Below, piece after piece: positions 45,501 through 54,331 of a stretch of DNA of 64,000 nt. Source of the DNA: Kitasatospora kifunensis (GTDB lineage Bacteria; Actinomycetota; Actinomycetes; Streptomycetales; Streptomycetaceae); assembly GCF_014203855.1 (NCBI RefSeq), contig NZ_JACHJV010000001.1:682001-746000 (forward strand). Reading direction: 5' to 3'. The position numbers and the translations under genes were made by a program. Under the pieces are notes generated by a model. That model saw only the letters and a program-made list of their open reading frames with translations, had not been told where the DNA came from and did not search any database. Positions within the stretch are counted from its first letter, which is position 1, and each line of letters starts with the position of its first letter.

Positions 45501-48500
45501 CGTGGGGTCGGTGATGGACTGCTTCTCGCCGTCGAGGTCGTAGCTGTAGAGCCACTTTGGCGTGCTGCCGGCCAAGGCGGGCAGGTCGCTCTCGACGAGG
45601 TTGCCGAGCTGGTCGTACTTGCTGGTGGTGACGTTGCCCTTGGGGTCGGTGACCTTCGCGGGACGGCCAAGGGCGTCGTAGTCGGTCTGGGTAACGGCGG
45701 TGAACGTCGTTGCTCCGCCGGGGGTGGTGTAGCTGTTCGCGGCGGCGGAGAGGTGTTCGCCGTTGCTGTCGAAGGTGTGGGTGGTGGTGGTGATGTTGCC
45801 GAGGGGGTCCTTGGTCTCGGTCGGCTCGCCGAAGGTGTTGTAGCCGGTGCGGGTTTCGGCTGCGGCGGCGGGGAGGGTGACGGGCTGGCCGGTGGTGGTG
45901 TTGAAGGTGGTGCTGGCGGTGGGCGGGGCGTCGGTGATGACGCTCTGGCCGACCTGGTCGTGGAAGTAGGTGGTGGTGTAGGCGGCCGGGGTGGCTCCGG
46001 AGGCGTTGCCGTTGGGGCTGGTGGTGGTCAGCACCAGACCACGCTGGTCGTAAGTGTGGGTGGTGACCGAGTTCTGGGGGCTGTTGACGACGGTCTGGGT
46101 GAGAACGTCACCCGAGGTGTCGTAGGTGCTGTCGGTCTCGCGGGTGGTGGTGCCGTCAGTCAGCTTGCTACTGAGGACGTCACCGGCGGCGTCGTAGGTG
46201 TTGCTGCTGACGCGGTTGAGGCCGCCGGGGTCGAGGGTGGTGCTGGTGGGGCGGCTGGCAGCGTCGTAGGCGTTGACGACGGTGGTCTTGCCGCCGCCCG
46301 TGACGCGCTGGGTCAACTGGCCTGCTGCGTCGTAGGTGTTGGTCTGCAGGACGACGTTGCGGGTGGTGCCGTCGAACTGCTGGGTGGTGGTGTTGAAGTT
46401 GTGGAAGCCGTCCAGGTCGATCTCGGCGATGGTGTTGTCGTCGTTGTAGTAGGTGTGGGTGGTACGGCCCATCGCGTCGGTGTCGGTGGCCAGGCGGCCG
46501 GCGGGGTCGAAGGAGCGGGAGTCGGTGACCTGCCAGTGGGCGGCGACGGGGTTGTTGGGGTTGCCGGTGTAGTTGGTGATGGCGGTCTGCTGGAGCCAGC
46601 CCTGGGGTGAGTAGACGTACTGCTGGGTGGTGCCGGCCGCGTCGGTCGTGGTGGCGGTGTGGCCGTAGGCGTCGTAGGTGTAGCTGGTGGTGTGGCCCGC
46701 CGGGTCGGTGACCTGCTGTACGCGGTCGGTGCTGGTGTACGCCCAGTTGGTGGTGCGGGGCTGGTCGCCGCCGGTGGTGTCGGAGGTGGTCTGGCTGGTC
46801 TTGTTGCCGTCCGCGTCGTAGGCGGTGGTGGTCTGCGGGGTGTGGACGGTGCCGGTGACCGCGTCGGTGGTGGCCGGGCCGCTCTGGGTGAGGGGGTTGC
46901 TCCAGCCGTCCCAGGTGTAGGTGGTGGTGGCCGTCGATGCGGTCTGGCCTTGGCCGCAGTTGGTGCAGTTGACGGTCTGGGTGGCGGGGCGGCCCAGCGG
47001 GTCGTAGGTGTAGGTGGTGGCCAGGCCGCTGGGGGCGGTGCTCTGGGCGAGGTTGCCGTGGGAGTCGTACTGGTACTGGGTGAGCAGGGTGGTGTTGAGG
47101 TTCGCGGTGGTGGGGTAGGCCGCGGCGTCCAGGACGGTGGTGGTGGCGGCGGGCAGGCCTGGCGGTTCGTTGCCGCCGCCGGGGGCTGTCTCGCTGCCGG
47201 TGGTGTAACTGGTGTAGCTGATGCGGCCCTTGGGGAAGTCGGGGGTCGCGGGCAGGACGGTGGAGGTCAGCTGTCCTGCGCTGTTGTAGGTGTAGCTGGT
47301 GCGGTACGTCGTGTCACCCGGCCCCGAGGAGCGGGCGTCGCTGGAGGTGAGCATCGTGTCGTTGAGGAGGTTCAACGCGTTGCTCGTGTCCAGGTAGTAC
47401 GTGGCGTAGCTGGTGTGGCAGCTGGACGGGCTCTGGCAGGTGGTGCGGGAGACGGTGTTGCCGCGGGCGTCGTGGCCGGTGGTGACGGTGTGTCCGTCGG
47501 GGTCGGTGACGGTGTAGAGGAAGCCGTTGGTGTCGTAGGTGTAGCTGGTGGTGTGGTTGTAGGCGTCCGCGTAGCTGGTCAGGCGGGCGGTGTGGGTGTC
47601 GTACTTGTAGGTGAGGGTGTTGTTGCCCGGGTCGGTGACCGTGGTGGTGGTCATCGGGATCGGGTTGGCGGTGCCGTTGCGCATCGCGGTGTAGTGGCTG
47701 GAGACGGCGCCGGCTGCGAGGCGGGTGGGGTAGTAGGAGGCTTCGGCGATGGAGCCGTTGAGGTAGCCGTTGGCGGTGGCGGCGTTGGGCCAGCTGCCGT
47801 CGCTGGTGCCGGCGCCGAGGTAGACGTAGGGGGTGCCGTTGAAGATGAGCGGCGCCGCGCTTGTGGTGGTGGCGCTCTGGTTGCCGTCGATGTAGAGGCT
47901 CTGGCCGGTGCTGTCGGCGGTGAGGGCGACCTGGTGCCAGTTGCCGTCGGTGACGGTGTTGGCGGAGGTCAGCTGGTTGTTGGCGCTGCCGGTCCAGAAC
48001 TCGCCGTGGACCTTGTTGTCGGTGCCGATGTACAGGGCGGGGTTCCAGGAGTTGGCGCCCTGGCTGTGTGGGGCGCCGAGGGGGAAGTCCTGGTAGCCGT
48101 AGAGGGTTCCGGCGCTGGTGGTCTTGAACCAGAGCTCGATGGTGGCCGCGCCCTTGGTGGGGGCCGCGCTGGCGGGGAGTTGGAGTGCGGAGGTGGTGCC
48201 GTTGAAGGTGGCGGCCGTCTGGGTGGGGTCGCCGGAGGGGCCGGAGGTGTTGAGGGTGGTGCTGGTGTAGGTGCCGGAGGCGGTGTCGGGCAGGGCGGTG
48301 CCGAGTTCGTCGGCCGCGTAGCCGGATCCGGCGGGGTCGTCCAGGCGCCAGTAGCCGACCGGGTTGCTCTGCACCGTCATCGCGCGGAAGGCACCCGCGG
48401 CGTCCAGGCCGTTGCCGCCGGCGGCGGTGGTCGCGACCGGGTAGAAGCCGGCGATGGTGGCCGGGGCGAGCGGGTAGCCGTAGATCGCGAAGTCGGCCAG

Positions 48501-51500
48501 GGCGCCGTTGAAGTGGCCGCTGCCGTCGGCGGGCGCGGCCGGCCAGCCGCCGCCGATGGTGCCCGCGCCCAGGTAGGCGTAGCCGGAGCCGTTGTAGGTG
48601 GCGGCCAGCGTGATCGGGGCGCCGCTGGCCTGTCCGTCGAGGTAGAGCTGTTCGGTGGTGCCGGTGGAGGTCAGGACCGCGTAGTGCCAGGCGTTGTCGG
48701 TCACCGTTGCCGCCGACACTGCGGGGCTGGAGGTCGCGGACAGGGCGCCGTGCAGCTTGTTGTCGCTGCCGACGTACAGGGCGGGGTTGTACATGCCGGC
48801 GACGCCGGGCTGTCCTTGGCCGGGTTGGCCGAGGGGGAAGTTCTGGTAGCTGTAGAGGACGCCGGGGGCGGCGGTCTTGAACCACAGGGAGACGCTGCTG
48901 CCGGTGTTGGGCTTGGGTATCGCGGTGGGCGGCAGTTGGATGGAGGAGCTGGTGCCGTTGAAGCTGGTGGCCGTGGCGGTGCCCGAGGCCCACGGGCCGG
49001 TTGCGCCGCCGGTGGTGTTCGCCTCGGTGCCGCGGTTCTGGGCGAGTGCTGCGGAGGAGATCAGGTCGCTGGCCTGGTTGCCGCTGGTGTCGTCCAGGCG
49101 CCAGTACCCGGACGGGTGCGCGGAGACGATCGCCGCGTCATAGGCCGACGGGGAGCCGGCGTTGACGCCCTGCGCCGCGCTCTGGGTGGTGGCCTGGGTG
49201 TAGAGGGAGGAGACCGTGCCCGCGGTGATGCCGTGGGGGAAGATCGCGGCGTTGGCGAGCTGGCCGTTGAAGTGGCCGAACGGCGTGGTGGTGGAGTCCG
49301 TCCAGCCGTCCTCGTTGCCGGCGCCCAGGTACAGGTAGCGGCTGCCGTTGACGCCGATCGTGCCCGCTGCCGGGCCGGAGCTCAACTGGCCGTCCAGGTA
49401 GAGGTTCTGGGAGTTCGTGCTGTCCGCGGTGAGGACCGCGAAGTGCCACTTGCCGTCCGCCACCGAGCCGGGGCTGGAGAGCGTGCCCTGGTTCGCGCCG
49501 TTCCACAGCCGCGCCTGGAGGTGTCCGTCGGCGCCCACGAACAGCGCCGGGTTCCACGAGGTGGCCTGGGTGGGGCTGACGTCGATCGGCCCGTCCTGGT
49601 AGCCCAGGATCGTGCCCGCACCGGTCGTCTTGAACCACACCGCGACGGCGGAGGGCCCCTGGGTGGGGATCATCGAGGCCGGCAGTTGGACCGAGGACGT
49701 CTTGCCGTCGAAGGTCGCCGCCCCGGCTGAGCCGGTCATCGGCCCCGGCCCGCCCAACGTCACATTCGCATACGTGCCGTTCTCCGGCGTGGGCCTGGGC
49801 ACGTACACCTGGTTCGCGGCCTGCGTCCCACTGGAATCCGAGAGCCGCCAGTACCCGGAGGGCACCGAGCTCATCACCTGACCGCGGTACTCCTGCGAGG
49901 AGCCCGAGACCGACGGCGAACTGATCTTGTACGTGCCGCCGTTGGCGTCCGTCACCTGATTCGCCCGGTCCCAGAACCCGTCATAGGAGACCGACAGCGC
50001 CGACTTGCCGCTCGGCAGCTTGATGCCCGACAGATCGGAGGAGATCTGCGAACCCGCCTGCCACAGCGCGGAGACCGCGGGCTGACCCAACGAGCGCCCG
50101 TAGAGCGACACATCGGAGATCGAGCCGTTGAAGTACCACGCGTGACCCGTGTTGTCCGTCGTACTGTTGAACGGCTCGTCCGGCCAACCACCACCGATGA
50201 ACCCGCCACCGACACTCTGCGCACGCTGACCACGCGCGACCACCGCACCCGTCGCCGTCCCCGCCACAGCGCCGTCCAGGTACATCGTCTGGGAACCACC
50301 CTGCGCGGTGAGCACCGCGAAGTGCCACTTCCCGTCGTTCACCGCGTTCGCGGAGGTGATCGGCGTCGGGTAGCCCTGCCAGAACTCCCCGTGCAGCTTG
50401 CCCGACGAGCCGACATACAGCGCCGGCGTGTAGTTGTTGCCCGTCGACCCCGCCGGGAACGAGTCCGTCTGGTAGCTGTACAGCACACCCGAGGAGTTCG
50501 TCCGGAACCACAAGGCCACCGACGTGTACGAGTTGATGTCCCCCTGCATCGCCGGCAGGACCACCACACCCGACTTGCCGTCGAACGACGCCGCCACCGA
50601 CGGCGAGCCCGGCACCGGACCGCCCTGCGCCAGCGTCACACCGCTGTACGAGTACTGCGCGTTGTCGTTGCCCTGGTTCTGGATGATCTCGCTGCCCGCG
50701 GTCGTCCCCCCGAACTCCCCCAACCGCCAGTAGGAGGTGGGCCCGGCGTCCAGCGTCGCGGTACGCATGTGCGACTGCTGCGCGTAGTTGTAGGTCGTGC
50801 ACGACGGCGCGCTGTTGCCCGCCGGTGCCGGCGCGCACACCTGGTCCAGCTCGTCCGGGTGCGCGGAGTTGTAGGAGTAGGTCCAGGTCAACGAACCCTG
50901 CGTGCCGCCCAGCGCGTCCGTCGACACGCTCGCCACATGACGACCGTCCCCGGTCCACGTCACGTGCAGGGTGTGGCCCGAGGCGGCGTCCGCCACCGAC
51001 GACAGCTTGAAGTTGCCGTCGTAGTACAGCACCTGCTTGTGGCCCGCCGCGTCCGTGATCTGGGTGAGCGCGAACCCGCCGTTCACCCACGTCTCGAAGT
51101 CGTAGCGGACACCGTTCTTGAGCAGGAGGGAGTAGCCCGGCACGTTCGGGATCAGACTCAGCGTCTCGAACTCACCGGAGGCCGGAACGAACTGGCCACC
51201 CGCGTTCTGCCCCAACCGCTCGGTACGGCCACTGGCGTCGGTGAGCACCACCGAGTTCGAACCATCGGCATCCGCCTGCACCCGCATGTCCAGCACCGAC
51301 GTCCACCCGGCACCGAACAGCGTCGTCGTCCGCGGATCAAGGGAGTTGTACGACCGCACGACCCCCAGCGCCGGGCCCACCGCCTTCACCGACGCGTCGG
51401 TCACCGAGGTCGTGTAGTTGCCCACCTGCGGATCGAAGCTGTGGCCTTGGCCGTCGCTGGCGGCCGTCCCCAGATGCGAGGTGATCGGCGGCTGCTGCAC

Positions 51501-53993
51501 CTGCGTCGAGAACGCCACCGCCGTACCAGGGACCTGCGCGGGTCCGTCACTCACCCACGCGTTCCAGTAGTACACCGAGTTCCAGTTCAACACCCCGGCC
51601 GGCACCTGCCAGGTCTGCCCCGACTGCCAGTTCGACTGGGTGAGCAGGTTCCAGTTGGTGTCGTACACCTTGAAGTAGTAGGTGAGACCGGTGCCCGGGT
51701 AGTTGTCCGGATCGTGCCCGGTGGCCGCCAACTGCGGCGTCACCGTACCCAGGACCGAGCTGCCCAGCGGGGTCATCGCATCGATCTGCGGCGGGATGTT
51801 CTGCGTCGACACCCAGGTGCAGTTGTTGTACATGACGCCGTAGACGTCGTGCAGCGACATGGTGCCGTTGACGTAGCCGTCCCAGCACATCTGGAAGGTC
51901 TGACCAGGGCGGAACGCGGGAATCGTCGCGGTGAACGTCACGGAGCTGCCGGTCGTCACCGTTCCCGGCACCGGGGTGGCCGGCTGGTAGCCGCCAGCAG
52001 GCCACTGCTCGTTCCAATTGGCGTCGAAGAAGCGCGGCTTGACCTGCATCGACGACGGGCTCCACCAGTTCGCCGCCAGGTTGGTCATCGTGATCTGCTG
52101 CGAACCGTTGGTCAGAGCGGTGGGCGAGACGTAGGTGTTGGCCGTCGAGTAGTCCGCGGCCCAGTCCGCGTAGGTGACCTCCAGGTAGGGCGGGTTCTGC
52201 GAAGCGGCGCTGGCGAAGATCTTCCACGAGGTGGAGTCGGTGGCCGGAGCGGTCAGCGCCAGCCCCCAGTTGGTCCCGCCGTGTGCCCAGCTGTTCACCA
52301 GCTGGGATCCGGGGTCGGTCTGCTTTCCACCGAGACTGATCGTCTCCCAGCTGACACCACCACATGTGTCACCAAGCGAGATGGTGTTCGTCCCGAGCTG
52401 TTGCCCAACAGTCAGCCCCGGGTAGGTGTTGATCGAGGCTGGATCCCACTGGCTGGCGATCTGGCTGACATAGAGCGGGTGAGCGTTGCAGTCCCAGGAA
52501 TGGAGCGCATCCACATGCAGCTTCACCTGCTCCACGAAGTCATTCTGCAGAGCAGAGGAGACCGCGGGGAACGTGATGTAACTGTTGGAGACGTTCGTAC
52601 CAGAGTCATACGTGCCGACCCGGAGGTCGGTGAGGTGTGAGTTGTTGGCTGTGAATGGGCTCATCACCCATGTGGACTGACCGGCGCTGAGATTCGGCGC
52701 GGTGGTGGGGTCAACCTGCACGGGAAAGACGCGCTTGGCATCGTGCAGCCAAGCCGAGTCCACGCTCATCTGCAGCGCGGGAGATCCGTTGACGGTCGTC
52801 AACTGGTAGGTGACGCCGTCCGACATCGCACCCAGGCCGGAGTGCGGGTCCTTCGCGGCGTCCTCCATGATGCCGCGGGGCATGGTCACCAGCACCGCAC
52901 CGGAGTCGTCCTTGAACTCCACGTTCCCATTGGCGTTCAGGCTTGCTGTCAGGCCGGTGAGGTGCAGCGGGAAGACCCAGCTGGTCGGGGCCGACGCGTC
53001 ATGCAGAAGGAGCGTCTCCTTGATTCCGCTGGCGAGCCCGTTGTAGACAAGATCCGTCGAAGGTGCGGCGGACGGATAGGTCAGCGTGTCGCCCTGGGCC
53101 GTGCCCTTCCTCGACGCGGCGCCCTGGAGTCCGTAGGAGATCTGGTGGTTGGCGTCGATCTGCAGAGTGATCAGTGCCGGGTCATCGGCACCGGCTGCGA
53201 ACGATGCCTGCTGGCTGTTGGCCTTCTCGGACCAGCGTCCGCCAGCCCCTGTGATGAAGTTGGTGTCGATGTCCGCCCAGGTGCCATCAGGCTTCTGGAA
53301 GTGCACCGGGCGCGGGTAGACACGCATCGTCTTCGTTCCGTCGTCGTTGAGGAACGTCGACGTCGAGCCGGTGCGGGCGCTGGTGTCCTCCTGCCCATCC
53401 GGGGCGGTGCCCGGGGTCCCTGCCGAAGCGGAGCCGTCGGCAACACCCGGGACGTCAGCCTGCCGGACGGCCATAGCGTTCCTGGCCGCCAACGGCTTGG
53501 GAGTATCGAGCTTGGGCTTCGGGTGCTCGTGAACCTGCACCGAGTCAGGGGGTGTCGTCGGCCTGACCGGCTGCGTCTGACGGGCATCGGCGGACTGCTG
53601 CTTGCCAGGCAGCCCCAGGCTCGGGTCCTTCGCAGCCGGCAACTCGCCCGCTCCCGGTTGGTGCTCACCAGCCGGCCCGGCACCGTTGTGGGAGGTACTC
53701 GATGCCGACACCTGGTGGTCACGGCCGTCGGCCGTTCCACTCAGCTGACCAGGAGGAGTCGGCGTCGGCAGTGCTTCAGCGGCTGATGCCTGCAACTGCA
53801 CGAAGGCACTGGCGGGCTGAGTCGCCGTAGTCAACACCAGCACCAGGCCGACCGACATCGCCGTCCGACGCAGTACGGCACGTCCACCCGACGCCGGCAG
53901 CAGACGGCACACGATCCGTGTCAGCCAATGCAGGAGCACGGCCCCTGCTATTCGGACACGAACAGCAGACGAGTTGAGCGACGAGCGGCGCAC
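42216..53993 (-). CDS. Giant secreted RHS/YD-repeat polymorphic toxin with LamG domains and C-terminal ADP-ribosyltransferase
   Basis: Exported protein of about 3,925 aa. GTG 53993 follows GGGGGGATCGGCT; ATG 53858 and an open frame to 54092 are alternatives. The hydrophobic MSVGLVLVLTTATQPASA segment serves as signal sequence. In order: a linker rich in Pro/Gln/His, a DNRLRE-like beta domain (FTANNSHLTDLRVGTY), an RHS-type N-terminal region, four LamG-like lectin domains each opened by YWRL (about 50.7-47.7 kb), then some 4 kb of YD repeats. The RHS core closes with YDPWGKPTGTTG, RWYDPSTADFTSRD and ANDDPLSLADPSGH. Next come a Pro/Val linker, a Ser/Gly-rich stretch and a pretoxin region, then a 125-residue toxin. 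The YD repeats should form a shell that holds the toxin until release. The immunity gene overlaps the stop. Confidence 0.92.
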   Translation of the reverse strand: MRRSSLNSSAVRVRIAGAVLLHWLTRIVCRLLPASGGRAVLRRTAMSVGLVLVLTTATQPASAFVQLQASAAEALPTPTPPGQLSGTADGRDHQVSASSTSHNGAGPAGEHQPGAGELPAAKDPSLGLPGKQQSADARQTQPVRPTTPPDSVQVHEHPKPKLDTPKPLAARNAMAVRQADVPGVADGSASAGTPGTAPDGQEDTSARTGSTSTFLNDDGTKTMRVYPRPVHFQKPDGTWADIDTNFITGAGGRWSEKANSQQASFAAGADDPALITLQIDANHQISYGLQGAASRKGTAQGDTLTYPSAAPSTDLVYNGLASGIKETLLLHDASAPTSWVFPLHLTGLTASLNANGNVEFKDDSGAVLVTMPRGIMEDAAKDPHSGLGAMSDGVTYQLTTVNGSPALQMSVDSAWLHDAKRVFPVQVDPTTAPNLSAGQSTWVMSPFTANNSHLTDLRVGTYDSGTNVSNSYITFPAVSSALQNDFVEQVKLHVDALHSWDCNAHPLYVSQIASQWDPASINTYPGLTVGQQLGTNTISLGDTCGGVSWETISLGGKQTDPGSQLVNSWAHGGTNWGLALTAPATDSTSWKIFASAASQNPPYLEVTYADWAADYSTANTYVSPTALTNGSQQITMTNLAANWWSPSSMQVKPRFFDANWNEQWPAGGYQPATPVPGTVTTGSSVTFTATIPAFRPGQTFQMCWDGYVNGTMSLHDVYGVMYNNCTWVSTQNIPPQIDAMTPLGSSVLGTVTPQLAATGHDPDNYPGTGLTYYFKVYDTNWNLLTQSNWQSGQTWQVPAGVLNWNSVYYWNAWVSDGPAQVPGTAVAFSTQVQQPPITSHLGTAASDGQGHSFDPQVGNYTTSVTDASVKAVGPALGVVRSYNSLDPRTTTLFGAGWTSVLDMRVQADADGSNSVVLTDASGRTERLGQNAGGQFVPASGEFETLSLIPNVPGYSLLLKNGVRYDFETWVNGGFALTQITDAAGHKQVLYYDGNFKLSSVADAASGHTLHVTWTGDGRHVASVSTDALGGTQGSLTWTYSYNSAHPDELDQVCAPAPAGNSAPSCTTYNYAQQSHMRTATLDAGPTSYWRLGEFGGTTAGSEIIQNQGNDNAQYSYSGVTLAQGGPVPGSPSVAASFDGKSGVVVLPAMQGDINSYTSVALWFRTNSSGVLYSYQTDSFPAGSTGNNYTPALYVGSSGKLHGEFWQGYPTPITSANAVNDGKWHFAVLTAQGGSQTMYLDGAVAGTATGAVVARGQRAQSVGGGFIGGGWPDEPFNSTTDNTGHAWYFNGSISDVSLYGRSLGQPAVSALWQAGSQISSDLSGIKLPSGKSALSVSYDGFWDRANQVTDANGGTYKISSPSVSGSSQEYRGQVMSSVPSGYWRLSDSSGTQAANQVYVPRPTPENGTYANVTLGGPGPMTGSAGAATFDGKTSSVQLPASMIPTQGPSAVAVWFKTTGAGTILGYQDGPIDVSPTQATSWNPALFVGADGHLQARLWNGANQGTLSSPGSVADGKWHFAVLTADSTNSQNLYLDGQLSSGPAAGTIGVNGSRYLYLGAGNEDGWTDSTTTPFGHFNGQLANAAIFPHGITAGTVSSLYTQATTQSAAQGVNAGSPSAYDAAIVSAHPSGYWRLDDTSGNQASDLISSAALAQNRGTEANTTGGATGPWASGTATATSFNGTSSSIQLPPTAIPKPNTGSSVSLWFKTAAPGVLYSYQNFPLGQPGQGQPGVAGMYNPALYVGSDNKLHGALSATSSPAVSAATVTDNAWHYAVLTSTGTTEQLYLDGQASGAPITLAATYNGSGYAYLGAGTIGGGWPAAPADGSGHFNGALADFAIYGYPLAPATIAGFYPVATTAAGGNGLDAAGAFRAMTVQSNPVGYWRLDDPAGSGYAADELGTALPDTASGTYTSTTLNTSGPSGDPTQTAATFNGTTSALQLPASAAPTKGAATIELWFKTTSAGTLYGYQDFPLGAPHSQGANSWNPALYIGTDNKVHGEFWTGSANNQLTSANTVTDGNWHQVALTADSTGQSLYIDGNQSATTTSAAPLIFNGTPYVYLGAGTSDGSWPNAATANGYLNGSIAEASYYPTRLAAGAVSSHYTAMRNGTANPIPMTTTTVTDPGNNTLTYKYDTHTARLTSYADAYNHTTSYTYDTNGFLYTVTDPDGHTVTTGHDARGNTVSRTTCQSPSSCHTSYATYYLDTSNALNLLNDTMLTSSDARSSGPGDTTYRTSYTYNSAGQLTSTVLPATPDFPKGRISYTSYTTGSETAPGGGNEPPGLPAATTTVLDAAAYPTTANLNTTLLTQYQYDSHGNLAQSTAPSGLATTYTYDPLGRPATQTVNCTNCGQGQTASTATTTYTWDGWSNPLTQSGPATTDAVTGTVHTPQTTTAYDADGNKTSQTTSDTTGGDQPRTTNWAYTSTDRVQQVTDPAGHTTSYTYDAYGHTATTTDAAGTTQQYVYSPQGWLQQTAITNYTGNPNNPVAAHWQVTDSRSFDPAGRLATDTDAMGRTTHTYYNDDNTIAEIDLDGFHNFNTTTQQFDGTTRNVVLQTNTYDAAGQLTQRVTGGGKTTVVNAYDAASRPTSTTLDPGGLNRVSSNTYDAAGDVLSSKLTDGTTTRETDSTYDTSGDVLTQTVVNSPQNSVTTHTYDQRGLVLTTTSPNGNASGATPAAYTTTYFHDQVGQSVITDAPPTASTTFNTTTGQPVTLPAAAAETRTGYNTFGEPTETKDPLGNITTTTHTFDSNGEHLSAAANSYTTPGGATTFTAVTQTDYDALGRPAKVTDPKGNVTTSKYDQLGNLVESDLPALAGSTPKWLYSYDLDGEKQSITDPTGALTLSTYDDLGRAVTLSQQVRQTSHTGTAAAAMYTGTFVYDDAGNRTGTYTPNHELSTSGYDASGAQTSVTDALGNTTTTTHDLTGAPIKVTEPADAPGGTGRSTVTTYDQAGRAIGTAHLDTTGATLSSTAVHYDADGNPVSATDADGNTSTATFDALGRPTQQVQPIDATHSITTAFGYDAAGHRTDYHDGNGHDTYTTYNTLGLPESVIEPATSAYPNPADRTYTTAYDQDSHPVTVTEPGGIAITRTYDAAGRVTGQSGTGGEAPTPTRTFGYDFDGRTTSLSTPSGTQSYTYDDRGNLWTSSGPLGNASMTYNQDGKLATRTDAVGTTTYGYDPAGHLKTLADPLTGASLSYAYYPSGMPQSVNYGNGTTRSFTYDGQHNLTADTLASSTGTEASLSYGYDAAGRLKSQTTTGLAGAPNNTYTYDQAGRLASWNNGTTTNAYGYDANGNLTQSGSTTAAYNERNQLTNAGTTNYTYTARGTRSAANTGMSTTSATYDAYDELTSQGSQTYTYDALGRLTGTAGRTFSYDDTTNNLTSDGAETYTRTPGGGLVGIGASGTSALAYTDRHGNLVGTFTPTGTALLGSTAYDPWGKPTGTTGTTNHLGYQGDWTDPTTGQVNTASRWYDPSTADFTSRDTAPVGGNLYAYANDDPLSLADPSGHSSCVPGSPEMVPQDPGTVPDTDPVSVPDNAPTPVSVPKPRGLRIPGWVRTAAMGLDMVAQLAQALQAENRERAEYDSALRGEIDQFALQNWFGGSAGSGAWGGVSVNPRDAVTAAAGGTLIGAGIGFLRSVVVPGLTIATGQSYSSCDTSGSSGSSGRSGRSGSSGHSAGHPAHLSVPKIDLSTLTASHAFDGIVGTATQAISNGLEVGATNTATAIGNAAAVGASSFIAQSMAAEQSPGLGITTFPGSQSTGVGTTLDNPGDPNAGAGLTLDSPLIPLAGLGNVLINPAVLQLGHILQAESVYRGDGRSPDDIKKAGGFMPQDSESVASLLDYASDIRTKSRYVGTSKSSDVAATYFGGQYGYVYEITGMAGGIDVNKELGPFSPSPHEKEIVFDGGIPWEYVTRVWKKDEWGEVDFDYDEPIWER

Positions 53994-54331
53994 AGCCGAT
54001 CCCCCCAGAGCGCAGACAAAACAGCCCACCCGGATCAGGAGAGGCCAGGAACTTCTATCGCCGTCGAATACGCGCTGTCCAGGAGCCAACACAATCCAAG
54101 CACCCAGCTTCTACCCGTCCGCACCATTTTCGCCGCAAATGATCTTCCCAAATCGTTGCTCCTCTGTGAGCAAAGACAGACCTGAAGTCACACCACTCAT
54201 CGCCCAAGCACCCAGCGCCGTCGAGCTCGCACAGGGCTGGGTACGATCGCCACCTCATCCCTGATCCGTCCCCGTGGCGACACACAGCCACGACTGACGA
54301 TGTGCGCCAGCAAAGGCGAGGAGCATTCCAA

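Noticed and set aside
44472..49730. Plus-strand frames of 712 and 1,023 residues
   Set aside because: Gly/Val-rich antisense translations of the YD-repeat and LamG region; repeat-driven shadows.
50142..52640. 832-residue plus-strand open frame
   Set aside because: Arg/His-rich antisense of the RHS N-terminal region; no recognisable domain.
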